A DNA stretch of 64,000 nucleotides from contig NZ_ASVU01000001.1 of assembly GCF_000407365.1 (NCBI RefSeq), forward strand, positions 1,893,501 through 1,957,500, in the 5' to 3' direction. Origin of the DNA: Enterococcus asini ATCC 700915. Its GTDB lineage: Bacteria > Bacillota > Bacilli > Lactobacillales > Enterococcaceae. The first letter of the stretch is position 1. Every line of letters starts with the position of its first letter. Shown in pieces: positions 1 through 8,933 of the stretch. The notes beneath the pieces are model-generated. The model was not told where the DNA came from. It was given only the letters and a program-made list of their open reading frames with translations, and did no database searches. The position numbers were made by a program, and so were the translations under genes.

Positions 1-30
1 GACAAGACTGTCACACAATATTTATTGAAT

Positions 31-71
31 AAGCACAGAAACGTGGGGAAGCCCCTGTTTCTGTGCTTTTT
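31..71 (+). terminator. Rho-independent terminator of a gene left of the window
   Basis: A 12-bp perfect stem (AAGCACAGAAAC / GTTTCTGTGCTT) closes a loop and runs into TTTTT. It presumably ends the gene just outside the left edge. The first 30 bases hold no recognisable coding sequence. Confidence 0.8.
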
Positions 72-212
72 GCTGTGTCCAGCAATTTTTAGATTCTTTC
101 GATTGGGGTGAAGCCTTCTATTTGAGGGGCGAGGAAAGGATTATGAAGAGGGCACTATAATGAAAATTACAATCTATTTTCATATAAAACAATCATTAAT
201 GGTGTTTCATTG

Positions 213-241
213 TTGATAAAATCAGGAATACATGCTATATT
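213..241 (+). promoter_or_regulatory. Promoter of the alsS-alsD operon
   Basis: TTGATA (213-218), a 17-nt spacer and TATATT (236-241), with TGC just before the -10, making an extended -10. It lies about 40 nt before the alsS GTG start. The stretch 72-212 holds no gene or clear operator that I can see. Confidence 0.65.
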
Positions 242-282
242 CACAAATGTAAGTGATACAGAATTTAAGGAGATGTAGTACA

Positions 283-1935
283 GTGAGCGCAAAAGGTTCT
301 GAAATTATTGTTAATACATTGGAAAATCATAACGTCCCTTTTATCTTCGGTATTCCCGGAGCTAAAATTGATGGGGTATTCGATACATTGGAAGATCACG
401 GGCCACAATTGATTCTAGCTCGTCATGAACAAAACGCGGCATTTATGGCCCAAGCAATTGGCCGTTTGACCGGAGAACCTGGCGTCGTGATCGCTACTAG
501 CGGACCGGGAGCAAGTAATTTGGCCACAGGCTTAGTTACGGCTACGGCAGAAGGCGATCCTGTCGTGGCACTGGCCGGGCAAGTAAAACGGGCGGATTTA
601 TCGAAATTAACCCACCAAAGTATGGACAATGCGGCACTCTTTGCGCCAATTACCAAATACAGCTCTGAGATTCAAGATCCAGAAAATTTATCAGAAAGTA
701 TCGCCAATGCTTTTCGAATTGCGAAAACGGCTAAAAAAGGAGCCAGTTTTCTTTCTATTCCCCAAGATGTGACCGATGGGGAAGTTAATGGAGCGGCGAT
801 TAAACCCTTGTCAGCACCGATTTTAGGGGCCCCTGCCGATGCAGCAATCGATGACTTAATTCAAAGGATTCAAGAAGCGAAACTGCCCACTTTGTTAGTA
901 GGGATGCGCGCATCCAGTGAAAAAGAAACTCAAGCAATCCGCCAATTGGTTGCCAAAACAGGCTTACCCGTGGTGGAAACTTTCCAAGGGGCCGGGATTA
1001 TTTCCCGAGATTTGGAAGAACACTTCTTTGGTCGAGTAGGTTTGTTCCGAAATCAACCGGGGGATATGTTGTTGAAGCGCAGTGACTTGGTAATCGCCGT
1101 GGGTTATGATCCCATTGAATATGAGGCACGGAACTGGAATGCAGAGAAAGACGCTCGTATCGTAGTCATCGATGAAGTCCCTATGGAAATCGACCAATAT
1201 ATGCAGCCGGAAGTGGAACTAATTGGGAGCATCGCGCAAACCATTGAAAAATTAAGTGAAAGAATCATGGACTATCATTTATCAGGGGACGTGGCGGATT
1301 ACTTGGCTACGCTTCAAGAAAAACTCTCAAACGGAGATAAAAATTTTGAAGCGGTAGCCGGCCGTGTGCATCCACTGGAAGTCATTGACGTGCTTCAAAA
1401 AGCAGTTACCGATGAAATGACCGTTACCGTGGATGTGGGAAGTCACTATATTTGGATGGCACGCCATTTTCGCAGTTATGAACCGCGGCATTTGCTGTTT
1501 AGTAATGGGATGCAAACCTTAGGCGTGGCTCTCCCATGGGCGATTTCTGCGGCTTTGGTTCGGCCTAATACGCAAATCTTCTCCGTTTCTGGTGATGGCG
1601 GCTTCCTTTTTTCCGCCCAAGAGTTGGAAACCGCGGTTCGTTTGAAACAAAACATTATTCATTTGGTTTGGAATGACGGCAGTTATAACATGGTGGAATT
1701 CCAAGAAGAGATGAAATACAATCGTTCTTCTGGTGTTCATTTTGGCCCGGTGGATTTCGTGAAATACGCCGAAGCCTTTGGTGCCAAGGGGCTCAGAGCG
1801 ACTACGAAAGCTGAGTTGGAAGCGGCGATTCAAGAAGGCTTAGCGACAGAAGGTCCGGTAATCATCGATATTCCAATCGATTATTCGGATAACAAAGAAC
1901 TAGGCAAGACGATTTTACCGGATCAATTTTATTAA
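283..1935 (+). CDS. alsS: Acetolactate synthase, catabolic (AlsS)
   Basis: Thiamine-diphosphate enzyme that condenses two pyruvate molecules to 2-acetolactate, the first step of acetoin/butanediol formation, in the cytoplasm. The protein has the N-terminal pyrimidine-binding domain with catalytic Glu49 in the RHEQN motif, a central domain, and a C-terminal PP domain with the GDGGF...WNDGSYN thiamine-diphosphate/metal motif. Its 550 residues fit the catabolic FAD-independent family. I chose the GTG at 283 because AAGGAGA lies 9 nt upstream; the in-frame GTG at 253 would sit before that ribosome site and add ten non-family residues. alsD follows 51 nt downstream, which confirms the acetoin pathway rather than branched-chain amino-acid synthesis. 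Confidence 0.95.
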   Translation: MSAKGSEIIVNTLENHNVPFIFGIPGAKIDGVFDTLEDHGPQLILARHEQNAAFMAQAIGRLTGEPGVVIATSGPGASNLATGLVTATAEGDPVVALAGQVKRADLSKLTHQSMDNAALFAPITKYSSEIQDPENLSESIANAFRIAKTAKKGASFLSIPQDVTDGEVNGAAIKPLSAPILGAPADAAIDDLIQRIQEAKLPTLLVGMRASSEKETQAIRQLVAKTGLPVVETFQGAGIISRDLEEHFFGRVGLFRNQPGDMLLKRSDLVIAVGYDPIEYEARNWNAEKDARIVVIDEVPMEIDQYMQPEVELIGSIAQTIEKLSERIMDYHLSGDVADYLATLQEKLSNGDKNFEAVAGRVHPLEVIDVLQKAVTDEMTVTVDVGSHYIWMARHFRSYEPRHLLFSNGMQTLGVALPWAISAALVRPNTQIFSVSGDGGFLFSAQELETAVRLKQNIIHLVWNDGSYNMVEFQEEMKYNRSSGVHFGPVDFVKYAEAFGAKGLRATTKAELEAAIQEGLATEGPVIIDIPIDYSDNKELGKTILPDQFY

Positions 1936-1986
1936 GAAATGGCCGCTAAAAGTTCGACGAATGTCTTGAAGTGAGAGGGAAGATTC

Positions 1987-2700
1987 ATGATAGTCAAAGA
2001 AAAAAACTATATCTACCAACACGGAACACTTGGTGGATTAATGCAAGATTTAATGGACGGTACCGAAAAAATCGGGACGTTAGGAAACTATGGGGATTTT
2101 GGCCTTGGGACCTTGGAAGGCTCCAATGGTGAGGTGATTTTTCTAGATGGCGTGATTTATCATGCGGAGGAAACCGGAAAAATCAAGCAACTTACCGGAG
2201 AAGAATTGACCCCCTATGCTGCGGTTACCGATTTTAAAGCAGATCAAGAATTTGTTTTGTCCGAGATGTCGGACGAGGAAGTCAAAGGAATGATTCTAGA
2301 GAATATCAGTCACAATTTGTTTGCGGCGGTGAAAATCAGCGGCGTTTTTGAGCGAATGCACGTGCGGGTAGCACCAAAGCAAGTGAAGCCGTATCCTCGT
2401 TTTGTGGAGATTGCTCGGAATCAGCCCGAGTTTCACGCCGAACAAATTTCCGGGACGATTGTTGGCTTCTTTACGCCAAAGCTCTTTCACGGAGCTGCAG
2501 CGGCCGGTTTTCACTTGCATTTCATCAGTGATGATCACCAGTTTGGCGGCCATGTGCTAGACTTTGAGTTAGCCACAGGGCAGGTGGAATTAATGGAGTT
2601 AGCGGAGTTTCGCCAACACTTTCCTGTTGAAAATGCCGACTATTTAGCAAATGAAATCAGATTAGACGAGATTGCCAAAGATATCGAAGAAGCAGAGTAA
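1987..2700 (+). CDS. alsD: Alpha-acetolactate decarboxylase (AlsD/BudA)
   Basis: Converts 2-acetolactate to (R)-acetoin and CO2, draining pyruvate to a neutral product and limiting acid stress. The 237-residue protein has the zinc-binding pattern His176-x-His178...His189, with the same 2- and 11-residue spacing as the zinc histidines known in the Bacillus enzyme. There is no signal peptide, so it is cytoplasmic. GAGAGGG lies just upstream of the ATG. It is co-transcribed with alsS and followed at once by a strong terminator, so the operon is these two genes. Confidence 0.95.
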   Translation: MIVKEKNYIYQHGTLGGLMQDLMDGTEKIGTLGNYGDFGLGTLEGSNGEVIFLDGVIYHAEETGKIKQLTGEELTPYAAVTDFKADQEFVLSEMSDEEVKGMILENISHNLFAAVKISGVFERMHVRVAPKQVKPYPRFVEIARNQPEFHAEQISGTIVGFFTPKLFHGAAAAGFHLHFISDDHQFGGHVLDFELATGQVELMELAEFRQHFPVENADYLANEIRLDEIAKDIEEAE

Positions 2701-2741
2701 AAAAGAGGTTGGCGCGCTAAAAGCGTGCCAACCTCTTTTGC
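2701..2741 (+). terminator. Terminator of the alsSD operon
   Basis: AAAAGAGGTTGGC pairs perfectly with GCCAACCTCTTTT around an imperfectly paired GC-rich loop. The U-run is part of the 3' arm. The A-run on the other arm means it could also work leftwards for the small minus-strand gene that follows. Confidence 0.85.
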
Positions 2742-2794
2742 TATATCGAGTCTGACTATGTTTGGCTTCACGAGTTCGTTTCTGCCTTCTTCAT

Positions 2795-2986
2795 TTAGCT
2801 GTCAAGGCTGGTGAGTAGTTCGCAGTGTTTTTTACTGACTACCATACGCCCGGAGTATTTTTCAGAGATTTCTTCGTTGAATGGTTCTAAAACGTTGATG
2901 AGATAGGAGTTTTGATATTCTTGTTCCACCCATCCTTTGAAACTTTGTTCTTGCCATTTGAAAATAACGTTTGCTTTCATTTCCAT
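2795..2986 (-). CDS. Small conserved protein, DUF2187-like
   Basis: A 63-residue protein starting MEMKANVIFKW. I chose the ATG at 2986 because AGGGGGA sits directly upstream; a longer in-frame opening to 3076 lacks a ribosome site. The sequence is a short beta-rich domain (VIFKW..., GWVEQEY..SYLINV, RMVVSKKHCELL) resembling the DUF2187 (YkvS-like) family of small Firmicute proteins. No function is known and the family assignment is from memory of the pattern. It is divergent from the XRE/TPR regulator downstream. Confidence 0.6.
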   Translation of the reverse strand: MEMKANVIFKWQEQSFKGWVEQEYQNSYLINVLEPFNEEISEKYSGRMVVSKKHCELLTSLDS

Positions 2987-3121
2987 TTTGCATTCCCCCT
3001 GTGTTTCACGAGTTTTAGACTGAAACCCCTCGATAAAAAGAACGGTTTCAGGTATTATGTAATAAAAAGGTATCAAAGTCTAATGCGAATCTGCATAAAC
3101 CACTGATTGGGGGGATTGGGG

Positions 3122-3961
3122 ATGAAGAACGATCTGTCTTTTGGGGAAGTTTTGAAAGGCCTGCGTAAGGAACGGAAGCTGACTCAAAAGATGCTCTCGC
3201 AAGGAATCTGCTCCCAAAGCGTACTTAGCCGAATCGAAAATGATGAAGAATTGCCGAATGTGCGGGTGATGCAGCAGTTGTGCCAGCGTTTAGGGGTCAC
3301 GATTGACCAAGTCATGAACATGCAATCGGAGGAAATCCATCATTTGCATCGTTTGTTTGAGGAGATGACGTGTCTTTTCTTTCATAAGCAATACGAAAAA
3401 TTGGGCAAGATTTTGTCTTCGGAAAATCTGTTAAATCAGATTTATTTGGATACGGATCTGCAACTGTATTACTACTTTTTAGGGAGTTGCCAGTTTTATG
3501 TGGAGGAGAATCCCGAATTAGCCTTGCAGTCTTTGAAGCAAGGATTGTCGTGCACCTTTAAACTGGACAAGTCGAATGTCTCCTCGATTGAAATTCAGTT
3601 GATCAGCTGTATTGGCCGGGTGTATGCAGAATTAGGGGAAATCGATTTGGCTCGGGAAAGCTTGAGCTACAGTCTGAAACTCTATGGGGAAATGCCCAGT
3701 CAGCGAATCTCCAATATGGCGGCTAAAATTTTTTACAATCACGCATATTTTTCCTATCATCAAGGGGAGTACCAAGCTGCTTGGGAGTTTGCAAAGGAAG
3801 GCATTACGGTAGCCCGGCGACAGAAGAGTTATTATTATTTGACGGATTTGTTTCACTTAATGGGGATGATTCACGATCAGCTAGTGGAAGTGACGGCTGG
3901 GGAGCAGTATTATCGTGCTTCGGAGGCGGTCCGCTTCATTCGCGACATCTCGAATCATTAA
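3122..3961 (+). CDS. XRE-family regulator with C-terminal TPR-like repeats
   Basis: A 279-residue DNA-binding protein. Residues about 8-62 form a Cro/CI helix-turn-helix (LTQKMLSQGICSQSVLSRIEN). The rest is all-helical and TPR-like (ELGEIDLARESLSYSLKLYGE; YHQGEYQAAWEFAKEGITVA), the layout of PlcR/Rgg-type peptide-sensing regulators. The ATG at 3122 follows a G-rich ribosome site; a TTG at 3107 is the only alternative. I infer a signal-responsive regulator. No target is evident, though the divergent DUF2187-like gene and downstream nagA are adjacent. No short pheromone gene is visible nearby. Confidence 0.75.
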   Translation: MKNDLSFGEVLKGLRKERKLTQKMLSQGICSQSVLSRIENDEELPNVRVMQQLCQRLGVTIDQVMNMQSEEIHHLHRLFEEMTCLFFHKQYEKLGKILSSENLLNQIYLDTDLQLYYYFLGSCQFYVEENPELALQSLKQGLSCTFKLDKSNVSSIEIQLISCIGRVYAELGEIDLARESLSYSLKLYGEMPSQRISNMAAKIFYNHAYFSYHQGEYQAAWEFAKEGITVARRQKSYYYLTDLFHLMGMIHDQLVEVTAGEQYYRASEAVRFIRDISNH

Positions 3962-3972
3962 AATTTGCAAAA

Positions 3973-3984
3973 TGGTGTAGACCT
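3973..3984 (+). promoter_or_regulatory. Probable NagR (GntR-family) operator before nagA
   Basis: TGGTGTAGACCT lies just before a possible -35 (TTGACT, 3988-3993), 64 nt before the nagA ATG. It matches the known NagR/YvoA dre pattern TGGTATAGACCA at most positions, including the near-palindromic TGGT...ACC ends. Inference from motif and position. Confidence 0.5.
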
Positions 3985-4047
3985 TTCTTGACTAACAAAA
4001 GGATAAGTTGTAGTTTTAGTTTAGTAAGATAAAGGAGCGAAAAAATC

Positions 4048-5196
4048 ATGAGAAAATTTTTGTATGCGGACAAGTTCTTTATGAATTCGGCTACCCGAGG
4101 CCCTGGTTACTTGGAAATCGTGGAAGGTAAGTTTGGTGCTTACACCAAAGAATTACCAGCAGGAGACCATGAAGTCATCGACAAGAGTGGTTCTTGGATT
4201 GCCCCTGGTTTAGTGGACACTCATATTCATGGGTACAAAAACCATGACGTCATGGACAATGATGCAGAAGGCTTGAAAGTCATGTCAGATGGCTTGTTGG
4301 AATGTGGGGTAACTTCTTATTTGCCAACTACTTTGACGTCTAGTAAAGAACGTTTGAAAGATGTAGCAGCGACGATTGCTTCTGTCAAAGACGAAGTCAC
4401 TGGGGCGAAGATTCAAGGGATTTACTTTGAAGGACCTTTCTTCACGGAAGAACACAAAGGGGCGCAAAATCCAATTTATTTTGGTGATCCCGACTTGGAT
4501 ACCTTCCATGAATGGCAAGATGCTGCCCAAGGCTTAATCAAAAAAATCGCTTTGGCACCGGAACGTAAAGGTGTGAAAGAATTCGTCTCGACTGTGACAA
4601 AAGAAGGCGTAGTGGTTTCTTTAGGCCACAGTAACGCCACTTTGGAAGAAGCAGAAGAAGCAGTGGAGGCTGGCGCCAGCGTCTTTGTTCATGCTTACAA
4701 CGGTATGCGAGGCTTGAACCATCGGGAACCTGGGATGGTAGGTGCTTTGTTGAGCTTGCAACACGTCTTTTCCGAATTGATTTGTGATGGACACCATGTT
4801 CACCCACAAGCAGCGGAAATCCTAATGGAAAAAGCTGGTCACGATCACGTGGCGTTGATTACCGACTGTATGATGGCCGGGGGCATGCCAGACGGCGACT
4901 ATATCTTAGGGGAATTCCCAGTAGTCGTAAAAGAAGGCACTGCTCGTTTGGAATCTGGTAATTTAGCCGGTTCAATTTTGAAATTAAAAGACGCAATTAA
5001 AAACGTGGTAGATTGGGGAATTGCGACGCCTGAACAAGCCATTATGATGGCTACTTGGGTACCAGCAGTCAGCTGTCACATGGACGACGCTTGTGGCTTG
5101 ATCAAAGAAGGTCGGGATGCTGACTTTATCGTTTTGAATCCAGACATGACTTTGCAAGCGACTTACTTAGACGGTGCAGTCCGCTACGAAGCATAA
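4048..5196 (+). CDS. nagA: N-acetylglucosamine-6-phosphate deacetylase
   Basis: Removes acetate from GlcNAc-6-P to give glucosamine-6-P, feeding amino-sugar catabolism and cell-wall recycling. It is a 382-residue amidohydrolase of normal length. The N-terminal metal motif is DTHIHG (57-62). Metal ligands Glu128 (FEGPF), His194 (LGHSNA) and His215 (VHAYNGM) and catalytic Asp273 (ITDCM) are all present. AAAGGAG precedes the ATG. It is monocistronic here, with nagB not adjacent, between a predicted NagR operator and a terminator. Confidence 0.95.
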   Translation: MRKFLYADKFFMNSATRGPGYLEIVEGKFGAYTKELPAGDHEVIDKSGSWIAPGLVDTHIHGYKNHDVMDNDAEGLKVMSDGLLECGVTSYLPTTLTSSKERLKDVAATIASVKDEVTGAKIQGIYFEGPFFTEEHKGAQNPIYFGDPDLDTFHEWQDAAQGLIKKIALAPERKGVKEFVSTVTKEGVVVSLGHSNATLEEAEEAVEAGASVFVHAYNGMRGLNHREPGMVGALLSLQHVFSELICDGHHVHPQAAEILMEKAGHDHVALITDCMMAGGMPDGDYILGEFPVVVKEGTARLESGNLAGSILKLKDAIKNVVDWGIATPEQAIMMATWVPAVSCHMDDACGLIKEGRDADFIVLNPDMTLQATYLDGAVRYEA

Positions 5197-5207
5197 TCAA
5201 CTGATGA

Positions 5208-5238
5208 AAACGGCGGAGCTTCTTGCTCCGTCTTTTTT
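5208..5238 (+). terminator. Terminator of nagA
   Basis: The CGGCGGAGC/GCTCCGTC hairpin is followed by seven T residues. Confidence 0.8.
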
Positions 5239-5288
5239 TATGCTTTGAAATGATAGGACGATTCTAAGGGGATATGGTACACTTGAAG

Positions 5289-5360
5289 AAGAGAGAATGA
5301 TTGGCGTAATGGGAGCGTGACGCCTTTTTTACAAGGCGCTTCTTTGTCAGCCACTTGAAT
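5289..5360 (+). promoter_or_regulatory. Leader with overlapping hairpins before the large permease gene
   Basis: An extended -10-like TGGTACACT lies near 5276-5284. Downstream, an ACGCC can pair with an upstream GGCGT to give a short stem ending in TTTTTT, or its CGCCTT part can pair with downstream AAGGCG. The two pairings exclude each other, as in an attenuator. The stems are only 5-6 bp, so this is tentative. Confidence 0.25.
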
Positions 5361-5396
5361 TTGTAATCGTTATCTTTTTTGAAAGTAGGGATTCAG

Positions 5397-8300
5397 TTGA
5401 AGAAAAAAGCTTTGTTAAAAACCAGCTTTCGGGAGATTCGCAATTCCCCGGCCCGTTTTTTATCCATATTGACCATTATCTTTTTAGGGGTCGCCTTTTT
5501 CGTCGGAATCGGTGCCACGGGGCCGGATATGATTGCCTCGGGCCACGCGTATTTTAAAAAGCAAAAACTGGCAGATTTATCAGTGATGTCCAGTCTAGGC
5601 TTGACGGATAAGGATTTATCCTTGGTGAGTGAAACGGAAGAAGTGCAATCCGCTCAAGGACAGTATTTACTAGACCTGGAGTTGGCTGACACCAATCAAG
5701 TGATTCGCTTTTTTGGCTACGATGAGGCTGACAAGCTAAATCAGTATGTGGTAACTTCGGGTAAATTGCCGGAAAAAGCCGATGAAATCGCCTTAGATCA
5801 GCTGGCGGAGCACAATGGGGACTACAAGTTAGGGGACACGTTTACTATTGGAAGCCAAGACGATCTGCCGAAACAGTTGAAAACCCATGAGTTTAAAGTG
5901 GTAGGTTTTGTGAATTCCCCGGAATATATCGAAAATCTTACCCGCGGCAATACCAATGTAGGCTCCGGGAGCATTGATTATTTTGCAGTGGTTCCTGCCA
6001 ATCAGTTTGATATGGATGTGTACAGCCGTATTCTCGTAACCTTTAAAAAAGATAAGACGGAGACGACTTATTATGACGCCTATGAAAAACGAGTGAAAAA
6101 AGGCCAAAAAGCGTTGGAGAAAGTGCTGCAAGATCGACCGCAAGAGCGCATCAACGAAGTTCGCGCCGCCGCTCAGGAGCAATTGGATAAGGCTACGGCG
6201 GAAATTGCTGCTGGGGAGAAAGCACTGGATGACGGGGCTAGCCAGCTAGATGACGCGTATCAACAGATCACTGCCGGCAAAGCTGAACTAGCCACCAAAC
6301 GCCAAGAGCTAAAAGATCAGATTGCCGCCGGGAAAACGGCCTTAGATCAAGGAGAAGTCGAGCTCAATCAGCAGGCTCAAGCACTAGAAGAACAAAAGAA
6401 AACCCTCGCCAGTGGCCAAGAACAGTTGGAGCAGGCTAAGAAACAAGCGGAGGAGTTAAAAGAACAAACAAAAGATATGGACAAGCTAAAAACTTCCGTG
6501 AAAGATCTGGAAAGCTTACAAAAAGCACTGAATGATCTGATGGGGAGTTTGAAGGCAGTAGCCGAGTCTGATGATTTAGCGCAGGCTATCGGTGCCAGCA
6601 CCGCCGCGTGGCAGACGGCGAGTGAGTCCTTACCGGATGAGTCCTTAAAGCAAGCTCTGCAAAGTCTGACGCCAGAAAGCACCAAAGAAGAAGTACTAGC
6701 CGTGGCTTCTGCCAGTGAAAAGGCCGCCAAGGATACGGAAAGCCAGAAAAACGAACTGCAACAACAGCTAACCGAGCTGGAAAAGGCCCAAGAACAGCTG
6801 TCTCCAGAGGCCCTGGCTACCCAAGAAGAGCAGTTAAAAGCTGCCCAGGACCAACTGGCCCAAGGAGAAGCAGCCATTGCGAGCGGCCGCCAAGAAATTA
6901 CCGATAAACGCAATGCCTTAGCCAGTCAAGAACAAGCAGGAAACGACGCTTTGGATGCAGCAGAAGCGGAATTAGCCGATAAGGAAGCCTTGTATCACGA
7001 AAATGTCGACAAGTACCAAGAAGAAACCAGTAAAAATATGCCAAAATTGTTGGACGCTCAGCAACAGTTGGAAAATCAAAAGCGACAGTTAGCCGAATTA
7101 GAACCGGAAGATTACATTTTTTCTGATCGCAATGACAACCCAGGATATACGGAGTTCAAACAAAACGCGGATCGGATTTCCTCCTTGGCGACGGTTTTCC
7201 CCATCATCTTTTTCTTAATCGCAGCTTTGGTCAGTCTGACGACCATGAGCCGTATGGTGGAAGAAAAACGTGGCGAAATCGGAACTTTCCGTGCTCTAGG
7301 TTATAAAAACCGGGAAATCGCAGTGAAATTTCTCCTTTATGCGGCGATTGCCGGGATTTTGGGAAGCGTGGCCGGACTGGCACTGGGCTTCTACTTATTC
7401 CCGTCTATTATCATCAATGCTTATGGGGCCTTGTACAACTTCTCCGATTTCACCACGCCTTGGTACGTTTCTTACAGCGTGATTGGGGTGTTGGTCGCAT
7501 TACTGTGTACCGTAGGGATTACCTTCGTTACATTGCGGATCGATTTGTTCAGTACGCCAGCAGCGCTTTTACGACCGAAAGCACCAAAATCCGGAAAAAG
7601 GGTCTGGTTGGAGCGGATTAAGCCGCTTTGGAGCCGTTTAAGTTTTATTCGCAAGGTCACGGTGCGGAATCTTTTCCGCTATAAGTCGCGGATGTTTATG
7701 ACGATTTTCGGGATTGCCGGCTGTACGTCCATGATTGTTACCGGATTTGGTTTACGGGGTTCCATTGGGGACATGGTGCCTTTACAGTTTGAAAAGCTTT
7801 GGCGCTATCAAGCCGTGGTGACCTTTGAAGATGGGATTACCGATGAAAACCGAACTGCCTATCATGAAGCGTTAGACGAGTTGGAGCATTTCGATAAGAG
7901 TTTAGGGGTGGCCTCTGATACTTTGACCATGTCGGGCAAAGGACAAACCACTCAAGACGTCTCGGTGTACCTACCGGAGACTACGGAGAATCTAGGGGAC
8001 TTCGTTCTTTTCAATAATCGAAAAACCGGCGAAGTGTATCAATTGACCGATGAAGGAGCAATCATCGACGAAAAACTAGCAGATCTTTTCCATGTGAAAC
8101 CTGGGGATACCATTACCTTAACTTCTGCGGACAAGGAAGACTTCCAGCTGAAAGTCGCTCATATTGCAGAAAACTATACGGGACATTTCGCTTATTTATC
8201 AAAAAATTACTACCAGGAAGTTTTTCAAAAGGAACCGAGCTTTAATAGCGAATTTCTCCTCTTTGATCAAAATTTGACCAAAGCGGAAGAAAAAGCGGTG

Positions 8301-8789
8301 ACTACGACTTTAATGGAACAAAATCAAGTCATCAATGTCAGCTTTTTGTCCGCAGCTTCCAATGAGCTAAAAGACACCATGGGGATTTTGACCATCGTCG
8401 TTTGGGTCTTGATTATTTCCGCCGGGTTACTGGCCTTTATCGTCTTGTACAATTTGAACAATATCAATATCTCCGAGCGGATTCGCGAGTTGTCCACGAT
8501 TAAGGTTTTAGGTTTTTACGACAATGAAGTGACCATGTACATCTATCGGGAGAATATCTTCTTGACGATTGTGGGGATCATTGTCGGGCTGGTTTTAGGT
8601 TATTTTGAACACCTCTACGTGTTGACCACGGTGGAGTTGGATATCTTGATGTTTTCACCGGCATTGCATTGGCAAAGCTATGGCTATGCCAGTCTGATTA
8701 CCATCTTCTTCGCCCTAGTGGTAGGAATCGTGATCTACTTCAAGTTGAAGAAAATCGATATGATTGAAGCACTAAAATTAAATGAATAA
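5397..8789 (+). CDS. Large FtsX/MacB-type ABC transporter permease with periplasm-like coiled coil
   Basis: Membrane protein of about 1,130 residues. One membrane helix (about 16-38) leads into an extracellular MacB-like domain. A very long Gln/Ala/Glu-rich coiled coil follows (about 225-550), then three helices of a first FtsX domain (about 597-713), a helix at 766-786, a second extracellular domain, and three C-terminal helices (about 996-1120). This is the architecture of the 'YhgE/SalY-like' FtsX permeases that normally work with an ATPase in drug, peptide or envelope functions. No ATPase is encoded beside it. The TTG at 5397 is chosen because AGGGA lies 7 nt before it; the TTG at 5379 has no such site. 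Confidence 0.85.
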   Translation: MKKKALLKTSFREIRNSPARFLSILTIIFLGVAFFVGIGATGPDMIASGHAYFKKQKLADLSVMSSLGLTDKDLSLVSETEEVQSAQGQYLLDLELADTNQVIRFFGYDEADKLNQYVVTSGKLPEKADEIALDQLAEHNGDYKLGDTFTIGSQDDLPKQLKTHEFKVVGFVNSPEYIENLTRGNTNVGSGSIDYFAVVPANQFDMDVYSRILVTFKKDKTETTYYDAYEKRVKKGQKALEKVLQDRPQERINEVRAAAQEQLDKATAEIAAGEKALDDGASQLDDAYQQITAGKAELATKRQELKDQIAAGKTALDQGEVELNQQAQALEEQKKTLASGQEQLEQAKKQAEELKEQTKDMDKLKTSVKDLESLQKALNDLMGSLKAVAESDDLAQAIGASTAAWQTASESLPDESLKQALQSLTPESTKEEVLAVASASEKAAKDTESQKNELQQQLTELEKAQEQLSPEALATQEEQLKAAQDQLAQGEAAIASGRQEITDKRNALASQEQAGNDALDAAEAELADKEALYHENVDKYQEETSKNMPKLLDAQQQLENQKRQLAELEPEDYIFSDRNDNPGYTEFKQNADRISSLATVFPIIFFLIAALVSLTTMSRMVEEKRGEIGTFRALGYKNREIAVKFLLYAAIAGILGSVAGLALGFYLFPSIIINAYGALYNFSDFTTPWYVSYSVIGVLVALLCTVGITFVTLRIDLFSTPAALLRPKAPKSGKRVWLERIKPLWSRLSFIRKVTVRNLFRYKSRMFMTIFGIAGCTSMIVTGFGLRGSIGDMVPLQFEKLWRYQAVVTFEDGITDENRTAYHEALDELEHFDKSLGVASDTLTMSGKGQTTQDVSVYLPETTENLGDFVLFNNRKTGEVYQLTDEGAIIDEKLADLFHVKPGDTITLTSADKEDFQLKVAHIAENYTGHFAYLSKNYYQEVFQKEPSFNSEFLLFDQNLTKAEEKAVTTTLMEQNQVINVSFLSAASNELKDTMGILTIVVWVLIISAGLLAFIVLYNLNNINISERIRELSTIKVLGFYDNEVTMYIYRENIFLTIVGIIVGLVLGYFEHLYVLTTVELDILMFSPALHWQSYGYASLITIFFALVVGIVIYFKLKKIDMIEALKLNE

Positions 8790-8801
8790 GGAGTGGGGAG
8801 T

Positions 8802-8933
8802 ATGTCAGTGGGAGAAGCAGCTATGGTGACGGTTGTCGCCATGGGGATTGTTTTCGTGGTACTACTGTGTCTGTGGGGGGCACTGGAGTTGATTCACAAA
8901 GTCGTGGGTAAAGGGGGGACTCACGATGGGTGA
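8802..8933 (+). CDS. OadG-like small membrane subunit of a sodium-pump decarboxylase
   Basis: A 43-residue protein: short N-terminus, one membrane helix (MVTVVAMGIVFVVLLCLWGA), then a short basic tail ending KVVGKGGTHDG. Size, single helix and position directly before the beta-subunit gene fit the gamma (OadG) or delta (MmdD) subunit, which anchors and assembles the decarboxylase complex. GGAGTGGGGAG precedes the ATG. It overlaps the next start by 8 nt (ATGGGTGA), so translation is coupled. The assignment rests on context more than on sequence conservation. Confidence 0.7.
   Translation: MSVGEAAMVTVVAMGIVFVVLLCLWGALELIHKVVGKGGTHDG

Noticed and set aside
6377-6913. 178-codon open frame on the minus strand inside the large permease gene
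   Set aside because: It is the antisense shadow of the Gln/Ala/Glu-rich coiled coil; its Ser/Ala/Cys-rich translation has no family look and no ribosome site.
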